The notes: generated by a model not told the origin, from the letters alone. 24,999 nt of DNA from CAZPEV01 sp964585635 (GCA_964585635.1 CAZPEV010000028.1:1-24999); one strand, 5' to 3'; shown: positions 1 to 11,758, counted from the first letter of the stretch. Program-made: numbers and translations.

Positions 1-1
1 G

Positions 2-193
2 GCGGAGAGAGACTGCTTGTGCCCGTTGTTGGAGTCCAAACCGGCTGTGTTATCGGCGACCTATTGCCTTTGTTCGGTCGGGTATGTTAAGGTGATGCAT
101 GAGAAGCTGCTGCAACGTCCGGTCGAAGTTGCGCTGGTCGATTCGGTCCTGATGGGCGGCAAACGGTGCCAATTCAGGATTACGGTAGGGTAA
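2..193 (+). CDS. 3' end of an unrecognised gene (cysteine-rich C-terminal tail), truncated by the window edge
   Basis: An open frame runs from the left edge to a TAA at 191-193 and gives 63 residues with no visible start. It reads C-L-C-P-L-L near residue 5, then Y-C-L-C-S-V-G-Y-V-K, then R-P-V-E-V and finally G-G-K-R-C-Q-F-R-I. From memory this resembles the conserved end of small cytosolic ligand-binding or regulator-type proteins (V4R, aminothiazoline hydrolase-like or DUF6144-like families), where paired cysteines and a final C-x-F-x-I strand recur. I cannot name the family with confidence. The gene is on the plus strand and converges on the rRNA operon. The 63-residue minus-strand frame at 50-241 over the same DNA has no recognisable features and is taken as its shadow. 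Confidence 0.6.
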   Translation, partial: AERDCLCPLLESKPAVLSATYCLCSVGYVKVMHEKLLQRPVEVALVDSVLMGGKRCQFRITVG

Positions 194-208
194 GAAACTG
201 ATAGTCGC

Positions 209-224
209 CCGGGTTGAGACCCGG
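209..224. repeat. Small hairpin, 6-bp arms
   Basis: The arms ccgggt (209-214) and acccgg (219-224) pair perfectly around the loop tgag. It lies just after the stop of the left-edge gene. There is no T-run on either side, so it is not a clear intrinsic terminator. It is the first of several hairpins packed between 205 and 450. Confidence 0.45.
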
Positions 225-270
225 ACGAACGTCAGGGGCACCAGCCGCCGCCTTAATGCAAAAGAGAATA

Positions 271-293
271 GTCAGGAGCGCGGGGCTCCTGAC
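271..293. repeat. Perfect inverted repeat, 9-bp arms
   Basis: The arms gtcaggagc (271-279) and gctcctgac (285-293) are exact reverse complements around a 5-nt GC-rich loop. No T-run follows. It belongs to a cluster of repeat-like palindromes in non-coding DNA and looks like an intergenic REP-type element. Confidence 0.6.
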
Positions 294-307
294 CTACGAA
301 CTAATAT

Positions 308-331
308 TTCCCACCCTGAAGGGTGGGCCAC
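308..331. repeat. REP-like hairpin with CCACCCT/AGGGTGG core
   Basis: The sequence cccaccct-ga-agggtggg (310-327) is a perfect 8-bp hairpin followed by ccacc. The same core, caccct ... agggtg followed by ccacc, occurs again in the 13575-13601 hairpin more than 13 kb away. This suggests a dispersed palindromic repeat family in the genome. Confidence 0.6.
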
Positions 332-336
332 CGGCC

Positions 337-455
337 CAGAGCGCCGTTTCCCGAATTGATTCCTCCCACAGCAAGCTGTGGGTTACCGACACGCCCCGGA
401 GTGCCATTGTCCGAATCGATTCCTCCCATAACCCGCCGGGTCGGGTGGGTAACCC
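337..455. repeat. Two tandem imperfect 60-bp repeat units
   Basis: A unit starting gcgccgtttcccgaattgat (341) recurs exactly 60 nt later as gtgccattgtccgaatcgat (401), and both continue into tcctccca and end near gggttacc or gggtaacc. The first unit contains a perfect hairpin, cccacagc-aa-gctgtggg (365-382). The second has a diverged hairpin at about 426-449 with a different interior but the same outer ccca/tggg arms. Open frames across this region (214-462 and 323-721 plus, 301-600 minus) are composed of repeat and 5S sequence and are not credible genes. Confidence 0.6.
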
Positions 456-553
456 AAGGTAAATATCCCGAGATCGAAAGCGCGATTAATCCAGGTGCCG
501 TCAGGATAGCGTACAGATTGAATATTTCGCAGGACGGTTTGTTTGTCAATAGC

Positions 554-580
554 AAAAACCCCCGTCCTTTCGGGCGGGGG
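554..580 (-). terminator. Intrinsic terminator of the rRNA operon
   Basis: On the minus strand a 9-bp GC-rich stem (CCCCCGCCC ... GGACGGGGG, one wobble pair) closed by a GAAA-type loop is followed directly by TTTTTG. It begins about 11 nt beyond the 3' end of 5S, which is the expected place for the operon terminator. Confidence 0.9.
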
Positions 581-590
581 TCTGGATTTG

Positions 591-710
591 ATGCCGGCAA
601 CTATCTACTCTCCCACACAGTCTCCCATGCAGTACCATCGACGCCAGAGGGCTTAACTGCTGTGTTCGGAATGGGAACAGGTGTTTCCCCTCCGCTATCG
701 CCACCGGCAA
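591..710 (-). rRNA. rrf: 5S ribosomal RNA
   Basis: The minus strand carries a 120-nt 5S rRNA with the conserved CCCATTCCGAACACAG and GGGAGAGTAG motifs. The terminal helix pairs TTGCCGG at the 5' end with CCGGCA at the 3' end, which sets the boundaries to within one or two bases. It is the last gene of the rRNA operon, 67 nt after 23S and just before the intrinsic terminator. Confidence 0.95.
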
Positions 711-737
711 TTCATTTATAACGACATATTGTCGCAA

Positions 738-754
738 GCAGGCGATCATCTTCG
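738..754 (-). other. 23S rRNA processing stem, 3' arm
   Basis: This 17-nt segment in the 23S-5S spacer is complementary to 3843-3859 upstream of 23S at 16 of 17 positions. The two arms would bring together the ends of pre-23S RNA, the normal substrate form for RNase III. The enzyme and cleavage sites are inferred. Confidence 0.75.
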
Positions 755-777
755 AGATCGAGATGAATAAAAATTTG

Positions 778-3803
<3,026 letters not shown>

Positions 3804-3842
3804 GTATTTTTTCACCGCGATCAGCTACGTTTGCAGCATATT

Positions 3843-3859
3843 CGAAGATGCTCGCCTGC
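3843..3859 (-). other. 23S rRNA processing stem, 5' arm
   Basis: This segment lies 40 nt upstream of the mature 23S 5' end. Its minus-strand transcript pairs with that of 738-754 at 16 of 17 positions, with a single internal mismatch, giving the base of a pre-23S stem of the RNase III type. Confidence 0.75.
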
Positions 3860-3911
3860 CATCCGCGCCTTTACACAAGATCTCGCGGATGGACTTGCGA
3901 CAATATGAAGT

Positions 3912-3922
3912 TGTCAAAGAAC
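3912..3922 (-). promoter_or_regulatory. boxA antitermination element before 23S
   Basis: The minus strand reads GTTCTTTGACA, close to the rRNA boxA consensus bound by NusB-NusE. It lies between tRNA-Ala and 23S, the usual site of the second boxA in bacterial rRNA operons. It matches the boxA in the 16S leader (5981-5991) at 10 of 11 positions. Confidence 0.75.
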
Positions 3923-3963
3923 AATCAGACTCTATTACGATGCTCAATAGCCAACGTGTCTAT

Positions 3964-4036
3964 TGGAGATGACCGGGATCGAACCGGCGACCTACGGCTT
4001 GCAAAGCCGTCGCTCTCCCAGCTGAGCTACATCCCC
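3964..4036 (-). tRNA. trnA-TGC: tRNA-Ala (anticodon TGC)
   Basis: A 73-nt tRNA is read on the minus strand. Its acceptor stem GGGGATG pairs with CATCTCC (one G-T wobble), with discriminator A. The anticodon arm is ACGGC-TTTGCAA-GCCGT, with anticodon TGC, and the T arm contains GGTTCGATCC. The 3' CCA is not encoded: ATA follows the discriminator. It is the second tRNA in the 16S-23S spacer. Confidence 0.97.
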
Positions 4037-4045
4037 ACTCTGATA

Positions 4046-4119
4046 TGGGCCTAGGTGGAGTTGAACCACCGACCTCGCGCTTATCAGGCGCGCGCTCTAA
4101 CCAACTGAGCTATAAGCCC
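4046..4119 (-). tRNA. trnI-GAT: tRNA-Ile (anticodon GAT)
   Basis: A 74-nt tRNA is read on the minus strand. Its acceptor stem GGGCTTA pairs with TAGGCCC, with discriminator A. The anticodon arm is CGCGC-CTGATAA-GCGCG, with anticodon GAT, and the T arm contains GGTTCAACTCC. CCA is not encoded. It precedes tRNA-Ala by 9 nt, the classic Ile-Ala spacer pair. Confidence 0.97.
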
Positions 4120-4164
4120 AAGCGGTGCGTGCGCCCGGAGCCACGCCGGGCCTGATTTATCAGT

Positions 4165-4180
4165 AATAATACGTGTCACG
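4165..4180 (-). other. 16S rRNA processing stem, 3' arm
   Basis: aataatacgtgtcacg is the exact 16-nt reverse complement of 5961-5976 in the 16S leader. The two sit 80 nt after and about 150 nt before mature 16S, so they can form the base of the pre-16S stem cut by RNase III. Confidence 0.85.
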
Positions 4181-4211
4181 GACCACGTTCGGGTCCTTCA
4201 CCGATCGACCT

Positions 4212-4249
4212 GGTTCCCGGTCTGGGGTATTGCGGCCCCGACCGGGACC
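4212..4249 (-). other. GC-rich hairpin just after 16S
   Basis: Arms 4212-4227 and 4236-4249 pair (ggt, cccggtc and gggg blocks) with small bulges. There is no T-run, and tRNA and 23S genes follow, so it is not a terminator. It probably belongs to the folded 3' trailer of pre-16S. Confidence 0.5.
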
Positions 4250-4259
4250 TGCTCCTTAG

Positions 4260-5812
<1,553 letters not shown>

Positions 5813-5960
5813 TTCTATGTACTCATATGCACGTAAAATAACGGATGAGCGTCCATCTCATGAAGACGCTAACTGTTATTCGGAATCGAAATGCACGAGT
5901 GGCATCACCGTTGCCGATGATGTCCCGCGCAAAGTCAGTAAAGTACTCGATCGTAAATCG

Positions 5961-5976
5961 CGTGACACGTATTATT
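5961..5976 (-). other. 16S rRNA processing stem, 5' arm
   Basis: cgtgacacgtattatt pairs perfectly over 16 bp with 4165-4180 on the far side of 16S. Beyond one bulged base a further three pairs are possible. It lies directly after boxA in the transcript. Confidence 0.85.
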
Positions 5977-5980
5977 TACT

Positions 5981-5991
5981 TGTCAAAGAGC
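5981..5991 (-). promoter_or_regulatory. boxA antitermination element in the 16S leader
   Basis: The minus strand reads GCTCTTTGACA, matching the rRNA boxA consensus (TGCTCTTTAACA type). It follows a boxB-like hairpin (6004-6023) and precedes the 16S processing arm, the same order as in enterobacterial rRNA leaders. Confidence 0.85.
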
Positions 5992-5996
5992 TTTCG

Positions 5997-6023
5997 AAAA
6001 AACTGCCGACCTTTTCGTCGGCA
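5997..6023 (-). promoter_or_regulatory. boxB-like leader hairpin with a T-run (terminator-like)
   Basis: On the minus strand TGCCGAC-GAAAAG-GTCGGCA forms a perfect 7-bp hairpin, followed by G and six T. By form it is an intrinsic terminator. By position, between promoter P2 and boxA, it is a boxB-like element. The predicted P2 start lies at its foot, so a P2 transcript would begin with this hairpin. It could attenuate P1 read-through or be overridden by the antitermination complex. Confidence 0.7.
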
Positions 6024-6030
6024 AGAATTG

Positions 6031-6059
6031 ATAATACCTACTTCTGTTTCGGATGTCAA
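6031..6059 (-). promoter_or_regulatory. rRNA operon promoter P2 (sigma70 type)
   Basis: The minus strand has a perfect -35 TTGACA (6054-6059), a 17-nt spacer and -10 TATTAT (6031-6036, 5 of 6). An A/T-rich block at 6061-6079 lies just upstream, in the place of an UP element. The predicted start is near 6024. This is the strongest promoter-like sequence in the window. Confidence 0.85.
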
Positions 6060-6144
6060 GAAAAATCTTTTCTTTTTCTTGCGTCCCCTGCCGCGTCATG
6101 CCCACGGCAGCACCGAAACGGCCTCTTCGTATATCGGCCTTCAC

Positions 6145-6173
6145 AGGATACTACCTGAGCCGTTTCTTGTCAA
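6145..6173 (-). promoter_or_regulatory. rRNA operon promoter P1 (sigma70 type)
   Basis: The minus strand has -35 TTGACA (6168-6173), a 17-nt spacer and -10 TATCCT (6145-6150, 4 of 6). It lies 114 nt upstream of P2, a spacing like the tandem promoters of many rRNA operons. The upstream flank is not A/T-rich. Between it and the protease terminator (6174-6413) I see nothing else definite. Confidence 0.65.
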
Positions 6174-6413
6174 GGCCTTTGGCAACCATACGCAGGATTT
6201 TTGGATTTCGCAGGGGAATTTCTTGAGATCTCCCAATCTATTGTGGTCCAACATGATATCGGTCGCCGATTCCGCCGCCAACCGGTTCGGGACGAAACTT
6301 GGCCGGCCCCGGACGGGTCAGCGCCCAAGAATTATCCCTGCCGGCCCATCATATTATTACCAATTACATACAATTAAATATACCGATCCGGGAGGCCCGG
6401 CGCCGATCGGCCC

Positions 6414-6444
6414 AAAAAAGCCGGCCCGAGGCCGGGCCGGCTTT
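6414..6444 (-). terminator. Intrinsic terminator after the M16 protease gene
   Basis: On the minus strand a perfect 9-bp stem GCCGGCCCG/CGGGCCGGC (6420-6441) with a 4-nt loop is followed by six T (6414-6419). It begins about 18 nt after the stop codon at 6460-6462 and insulates the rRNA promoters from upstream transcription. Confidence 0.92.
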
Positions 6445-6459
6445 GTGAAGCCGCACGCG

Positions 6460-9400
6460 TTAATCGGTCAGCCAATAATCCCGCGGATAAAGCCGATAGA
6501 CCGGTTGGGGTGATTCCACCGAAGCGATGTATTCCTCCAGCGAACGGAATTGGGCCTCGGGGCCGACGATGAAGTAATTGGTCGGCGACGATCCCGTCTT
6601 TTCACCCAGGCCGATGAGCACGGTCGCGTAAACTCGTTTCATGCGGCTATGGAGGCGGTCATAGAGGTCGGGCAGGGAGCGCTGCGCCAGAATCCGTTGA
6701 CGGAAGGCGGCGACCCGCTCGGGGGAATAGCCGTCGGCCAAATTGGCGGCCATGGCCATTCCGCGGCTGACATAGCCGGTCGATCCCCGGCCGCCGGAGA
6801 ATGACTGGGCAATGGCATACTCGGCCAGTTGCGGGTCGTAGGGGGACTTGTTCAGTTCGCCCACGACAAACCGCATGGTAGCGGCGATATCGGGGCAGCG
6901 TTCGGCGTAATACACCAGCCTGCCGCTGGTCTCCCCCGACCGCAGCCCGTTGGAATAGGCCAGGCCGGCGGTCCAGGTTTTCATGTGCATCGAATGGGAT
7001 CCCTGCCCACCGTACAATTTGGCAGCCAAGAAATCGAGTATCCGCTCCCGGGTGGTGTCGAAAATACCGGCGCAGGCGGCGGAATTAATGAAGACGCCGT
7101 TGCGGGTATCGTCGTTGATCAGCCCCACGTAACGCGGCCGTTCCAGACCGGGGTGGCGGCTGCGGAGCCGTTCCAGCACGACCTGGCCTCCCGTATGATC
7201 ATACCGCATGGGCATGGGGCCGGCAGCGAGCTGCGAGACCAGAGTGCTCAAGAAGGGCAGCAGACGCGCCCGGTCGTCGGCGCTGGAGACGACATAGCCG
7301 CGGACATTTTTCTGTTGACACACCAGCTTCAGAATCTCTTTCACATCGTCGACCGTCTTCTCCGGCGAGTACCCCAGATCGCTCTTCATTTGCCGGGACA
7401 GATAGGCCCAATCGCCGGCGGCGTTCTCGGCCGGGATGGTAGCGAGAATTGCGGCCAGGTCAGAGGCCGCTTCCTTGATGATCGTCTGGGCTTCCGGCGC
7501 CGCCGCCTTATACGCGGCGGCAAAGGAGGCCAGCGGCGCTGGAACGATTTTCGCCGTGTCGAGGCCGCCGATTCCGGCGGCAAACGCCGTCAGCGATTCC
7601 TTTGATTGGCCATCGGCCGCTGAAGCCAGCAGATCGAACAGATGATCGACTTCGGACCGCGCCGGGGCCTGGGGAGCCTGCTGCAGGCGCCATTTCAGCC
7701 GCTGCATGAAATGCTCCTGGGTCATGAAGCAATTCCCGGCCAGGATCAGCCTGTTGGTCTGAAACAAGTATGCGGTAGCGGGATACTGCACCCAGTACTC
7801 TTCCATTCCTTTGGTCGTATTGCGAAGCAGAGCCAACCGGTTGTTGACGACGTCCCGTAGGCGGGGCAGATTGTCGATCGCCAGGTAGGGATGCAATAGG
7901 CCGTCAGTCATCCATTCCAAGGCCCGTTGACTCTCCTCCGGATTGCTTCCGGCGCCGGTGATCATCAGCTCCACCCGATCGGTGTATGGGTTAGCGACGA
8001 TTTCACCTCTGAGATTCAGGACTTCCTTTTTCAGCCGTTCGCTCATGACGGCATAATCAATCGGTTGCCCGTTCTTGAGCACTCCGACCTCGGTAATGAG
8101 CAGCGGCAGGAGCGGCAGGTAGAGCAGCTTATCGGGCGGCACGACATTGAGGTTGAAGATGACGGCCATGGTGGCCGAGGTCATGCTGTTGAAGGTCGAG
8201 GCGACCAGAGGCATGACGCCGGCGATCGTGTCGATCGCATAATCGAGCTGGGGGTCATACGTCAGGGGCGGATTATCCAGAAACTTCGGGATCGGCACTT
8301 TGGCCGCCTCGGCATCTATGCGAGCCGTGTTTTGATCGAATTCCGTCTTGTAGCGGGCCAGCGCCGCCTGTTCATCGGAGAGGCCGTAAGCTGTCTTCAG
8401 GCTGTCGGTAAAGGCCGCCAAGCGGGCCTTCTTTTCTTCCGTGGCTGCGGCAATCATGGCCGGGTCGGCCACGCATCCGGCGGCGTACGGTTCGACCGAG
8501 GCCAATTTCCACTTGGCAATCAGCGGCGCCCAGATGTTGGCAGTCTGGTTCAGTTCCGTCGCGGCATAGTCCATATCGTCCTTTAGCAGAAGCGACTTGC
8601 GGAAGCCTTTCTTATCTTCCAGCAGCTTGATCAGGCTGTACCAGCCGTCGCCCGACCCATTGCGCAGTCCGAATCCCGGCGGCGAGTTCAGATACTCGGC
8701 CATGCTTTTGCGCATCTCTTCCAGTCGGCCCTTGGCGCGATCGTTGAACGCTTTCAACTCCGGTGATTCCGACGCGTAGGCGGCGATCGCGGCCGCTTCA
8801 TCGCGGATCATCTTGGACAATGAAGCAATTTCCGCCGGAGTTACAAGGTCGACCTTCACATCGGAAATGCCCACGCCGATCGGATGCCCGAGCTGATCGT
8901 TCACCCCGGCCCAGACGCCGCTCGCTCCCAGATCGACGACCCTGGTCTGGGAATTGATGAATTTATCGTACAAGTTTGAGGTTTGACTGCCACCGAAACA
9001 ATCGAGGAATAGATTGAGGAGCATTCGTTCGCCGCCGTCGAATTCGAGCGTCGCCGGCCAGCAAAAGACGATATTCCCCGGTTCCTTGGCATTAGCCCCA
9101 GGATAGGTGGTCATCTCGATCGTACCGGTGGTGGCCGTCGGCTGTGGCGGCGGTAGCTTGATGACGGCGGGGGGGATATTGCCCGACGTCTCCGGACCCT
9201 GCACACGGTTAAGGGTGACGCCGATTCGCGTCAGAAAGTCGGAAGTCGTGACGTCTTGCGGAATGGTAACGATGGCTCCCAGGTTGTTCAGTCTGTACCG
9301 TTTGGCAATGAAGGCGCGCATATCCGACGCCTGCATCTTACGGATCGCCGCCGGGTCGCCGCCGGAGATATTGGCCAGGGGATGATCGGGACCATAGACC

Positions 9401-10035
9401 ATTTCATTCAAAGTTCGGATCAGAAGGTAATCGTATTTCTCAAAGGAACTGACCATCTCGGTATAGACTGTCCCTTTTTCGTCCAACTGCAGTCGACCCG
9501 TTTCCGGGTTGGCCTCCACCCCGACGTGGCAGACCTCGCGACGGATTTCCTCGTCCGAAAAATCGGGATGCAACAGAGCGTCGAGCTGGGCGTCAAACAG
9601 CTTATAGAAAGCCTCGTTTCCCCCGTCGGTGGTAAAGGGAAAGGCCGTATAAAGCTGTGAGGTATAGGCCGTGCTTTGTCCTAGGGACATGCTCTCCAGC
9701 GAGGCCACGGACCGCCCCTTGTTTCCTTTGCCCAGGAGAATGTGCTCACAGGTATGCGCCTCGCCCATATCGGACTCGGGCGGGCTGTTGACCCAGAGAA
9801 ATGCCTGCGGCACAGACTGGATATCGAAAAGGTCGATGGTATAACCGGTCTTGAGATGGACAAACCGAGCCCCGAACGCCTGGTCTTTCCCGTTTAAGTA
9901 GAGATTTTCCACGCTGAAACCATTGAGCGTTTGACCCGGTTGAAGCTTCTCGTACGAGCTCTCCGCCAGGCTGACACCGGCAACACAGAGGCTCAGGACG
10001 ACAAGTCCTGCCATCAATTTGTACAGATATCTCAT
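6460..10035 (-). CDS. Secreted M16-family zinc metalloprotease (presequence-protease/M16C-like)
   Basis: The product is a 1191-residue exported protease. The ATG at 10035 was chosen because a signal peptide starts there (M-R-Y-L-Y-K-L, hydrophobic core, cut near A-E-S at about 24) and GGGAG lies about 11 nt upstream; the frame remains open for 39 further codons. The inverted zinc motif of M16 peptidases, H94-x-x-E97-H98, is intact, and the region around R-R-E-V at 165-168 and V-E-A-N-P at 173-177 should supply the third ligand. A G-G-D-P motif followed by R-Y resembles PreP-type enzymes, which degrade peptides inside a closed chamber made of two halves. Here that would occur in the periplasm or outside the cell. 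It is longer than typical PreP (about 1000 residues). It appears to be a single-gene unit with its own terminator. The family call is secure; the substrate is unknown. Confidence 0.9.
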   Translation of the reverse strand: MRYLYKLMAGLVVLSLCVAGVSLAESSYEKLQPGQTLNGFSVENLYLNGKDQAFGARFVHLKTGYTIDLFDIQSVPQAFLWVNSPPESDMGEAHTCEHILLGKGNKGRSVASLESMSLGQSTAYTSQLYTAFPFTTDGGNEAFYKLFDAQLDALLHPDFSDEEIRREVCHVGVEANPETGRLQLDEKGTVYTEMVSSFEKYDYLLIRTLNEMVYGPDHPLANISGGDPAAIRKMQASDMRAFIAKRYRLNNLGAIVTIPQDVTTSDFLTRIGVTLNRVQGPETSGNIPPAVIKLPPPQPTATTGTIEMTTYPGANAKEPGNIVFCWPATLEFDGGERMLLNLFLDCFGGSQTSNLYDKFINSQTRVVDLGASGVWAGVNDQLGHPIGVGISDVKVDLVTPAEIASLSKMIRDEAAAIAAYASESPELKAFNDRAKGRLEEMRKSMAEYLNSPPGFGLRNGSGDGWYSLIKLLEDKKGFRKSLLLKDDMDYAATELNQTANIWAPLIAKWKLASVEPYAAGCVADPAMIAAATEEKKARLAAFTDSLKTAYGLSDEQAALARYKTEFDQNTARIDAEAAKVPIPKFLDNPPLTYDPQLDYAIDTIAGVMPLVASTFNSMTSATMAVIFNLNVVPPDKLLYLPLLPLLITEVGVLKNGQPIDYAVMSERLKKEVLNLRGEIVANPYTDRVELMITGAGSNPEESQRALEWMTDGLLHPYLAIDNLPRLRDVVNNRLALLRNTTKGMEEYWVQYPATAYLFQTNRLILAGNCFMTQEHFMQRLKWRLQQAPQAPARSEVDHLFDLLASAADGQSKESLTAFAAGIGGLDTAKIVPAPLASFAAAYKAAAPEAQTIIKEAASDLAAILATIPAENAAGDWAYLSRQMKSDLGYSPEKTVDDVKEILKLVCQQKNVRGYVVSSADDRARLLPFLSTLVSQLAAGPMPMRYDHTGGQVVLERLRSRHPGLERPRYVGLINDDTRNGVFINSAACAGIFDTTRERILDFLAAKLYGGQGSHSMHMKTWTAGLAYSNGLRSGETSGRLVYYAERCPDIAATMRFVVGELNKSPYDPQLAEYAIAQSFSGGRGSTGYVSRGMAMAANLADGYSPERVAAFRQRILAQRSLPDLYDRLHSRMKRVYATVLIGLGEKTGSSPTNYFIVGPEAQFRSLEEYIASVESPQPVYRLYPRDYWLTD

Positions 10036-10124
10036 GATTGTTCCGTCTCCCAACATACTGACACGTACCCTCGTAGCGCCTCGCCTTGCGGCAAGGCAGA
10101 AAGGCAGCAAAGATTTAGGTACGC

Positions 10125-10152
10125 AAAATACCGGTTCCCGTTGCGAATTCAA
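10125..10152 (-). promoter_or_regulatory. Candidate promoter of the M16 protease gene
   Basis: The minus strand has TTGAAT (10147-10152), a 16-nt spacer and TATTTT (10125-10130). Each hexamer matches 4 of 6 sigma70 consensus positions. It would give a leader of about 80 nt. This is a weak match. Confidence 0.35.
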
Positions 10153-10300
10153 GCCAAATAATCGATTGAATAAGATAGTTTCTGATGCGGGATCCTGTCG
10201 AAATCGACGGCCGGTGCAAGGCCGATGGCTCTGGCGGCACTGGTTTGCGCCAGGTTCCCGTAGCCATCCTGAGGGAAATCGATTACGGCGAAACCGGCGG

Positions 10301-11635
10301 CTACTTCTTTATCCAAGCGGCGATATCCTGGATCACCCGCAGATCGACGGGGGCGGTATTGGTCGTATATTCGGTATTGGTAGCCTTGCCGGTCCCTGGC
10401 TGATATAGATGATTCAAATCGTCATAGCGCTTGAAAACGACGTTGGCGCGGCCGGACAGCGTGGTTCGCCAGATTTCCCAATCCCTTTCGGTTACCTGGT
10501 AGTCTCGCGCGCCCCAAAGCAGAAGCATTGGGATGGTCAGCGCCTTGGCTGCGGTGACGTTATCGTTGTCCAGGAGATCATACCAAACCCGCCCTGAGGC
10601 GAAGATGAACATTTGGTCTTTGGGAAAGGTCCGCTCCCTGATCTTCCGGCAAGCCTCCCTGACCATGTCGATCTGGTTTTTTACATAGCTGCCGGCGGTG
10701 TCTCCGGCCAGGGAACCAAGGTATTCGAATTGATCTATGACGACATCGGTCAGCGGCCGGGCGGCAGCGGAGATCATGATGATACCGGCCAGCCGGTTAT
10801 CGGCGCGGGCCGCCAGCGGCGCGACGGTTCCTCCGAGGCTGTGTCCCGCCAGATAGATCTGCGTCGTGTCAAAGACCTGCGGTTGGGAACGGATATAGGC
10901 TAAAAGCGATGCGATATCATCCAACAGGTAGCTGCGGAGGTCTAATTCGACCGTCTTGTCCATGCCGACGATGTACGACCGGTTGTCGAAACGCACCGAG
11001 GCGATTCCTTTGCTTCCCAGACCCCAGGCGATATCTTTGAAAGGCTGGTTTTCGAACACCGTTTCATTCCGGTCCAGCGGCCCGGAACCGGGGATCAGAA
11101 GTACTACCGGGGTCGGGCCAACATCTTTGGGAATCACCTGTGAGGCCGGTACTGCCGGCGTTCCCGGCGCCGCGAAATCGGTCTCGATAAAAGCAGTCGT
11201 GTCGGCATACGGCGGCAGGCGATATTTCGGCTTTTCGGTTTTTTCCGGTTCCATCGGCCGGAAGTAGAAACCGTTGACTTTGCCAACGGGGTTATAACTG
11301 ACCAGCGCCCTCAGATTCATATTCTTAAATTGAATCTGATAGATGTAGGTCAAAACAGTGTCCGATTGGACAAACTTGGAGTAGCTATAGCTTTTGTATC
11401 CCCCGAGCTGAGCGACGACGCCGGTCCAAACCTGTTTGAGAGCGTCGGCGTTCATCTGAGCCGCCACCTCGGGCGAGAAGGTTGCCACGACGGCGTCATA
11501 ATTCTCGGTCGTCAGGTCAACCATGAATTGGTCGGCCTGGGGGCGGAATGTTCCTTCGTCGGCGGCGACAGCCGCAGATCCGTATACGAGCAGGGCAATC
11601 GCAATCAGGGAAAGGTGACACTTGATGAACGGCAT
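10301..11635 (-). CDS. Secreted DUF3887-alpha/beta hydrolase
   Basis: The product has 444 residues. The ATG at 11635 is preceded by AGGAGG four bases upstream and opens a clear signal peptide (hydrophobic core, cut near A-V-A-A at about 25). Residues about 30-127 resemble DUF3887, a small NTF2-like domain often placed before hydrolases. Residues about 135-444 form an alpha/beta hydrolase: G-S-G-P near 183-186 as oxyanion region, nucleophile elbow G-H-S266-L-G-G, acid D378 in W-G-A-R-D and H409 in L-N-H-L. All three catalytic residues are present. Such proteins are usually periplasmic esterases or peptidases; the substrate cannot be read from sequence. It is 265 nt upstream of the protease gene, and I see no clear terminator between them. 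Confidence 0.9.
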   Translation of the reverse strand: MPFIKCHLSLIAIALLVYGSAAVAADEGTFRPQADQFMVDLTTENYDAVVATFSPEVAAQMNADALKQVWTGVVAQLGGYKSYSYSKFVQSDTVLTYIYQIQFKNMNLRALVSYNPVGKVNGFYFRPMEPEKTEKPKYRLPPYADTTAFIETDFAAPGTPAVPASQVIPKDVGPTPVVLLIPGSGPLDRNETVFENQPFKDIAWGLGSKGIASVRFDNRSYIVGMDKTVELDLRSYLLDDIASLLAYIRSQPQVFDTTQIYLAGHSLGGTVAPLAARADNRLAGIIMISAAARPLTDVVIDQFEYLGSLAGDTAGSYVKNQIDMVREACRKIRERTFPKDQMFIFASGRVWYDLLDNDNVTAAKALTIPMLLLWGARDYQVTERDWEIWRTTLSGRANVVFKRYDDLNHLYQPGTGKATNTEYTTNTAPVDLRVIQDIAAWIKK

Positions 11636-11662
11636 ACAACCTCCTGTTACTATCATCTCTTT

Positions 11663-11692
11663 ATGATACCGTCGGCAGGCAGAATAATTCAA
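11663..11692 (-). promoter_or_regulatory. Candidate promoter of the alpha/beta hydrolase gene
   Basis: The minus strand has TTGAAT (11687-11692), an 18-nt spacer and TATCAT (11663-11668, 5 of 6). The start would fall near 11656, leaving a short leader with AGGAGG before the ATG at 11635. Confidence 0.5.
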
Positions 11693-11758
11693 TCAAAAAG
11701 CGATCGGTCGTATGAACGCAACGGTCCGGCGGGGAGCCCGCCTCGGCCCTCTTCTCCA

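Noticed and set aside
214..721. Open frames 214-462 and 323-721 on the plus strand and 301-600 on the minus strand
   Set aside because: They are made of tandem repeats, the terminator and 5S rRNA sequence and show no protein features.
4212..4249. Hairpin after 16S considered as a terminator
   Set aside because: No T-run, and tRNA and 23S genes of the same operon follow.
6829..7605. Plus-strand frame of 258 codons opposite the M16 gene
   Set aside because: It is a GC-rich antisense shadow of a gene with clear catalytic motifs; its composition (many G, R, H, Q) is typical of such shadows. The same holds for long frames opposite dnaJ, dnaK and the envelope operon.
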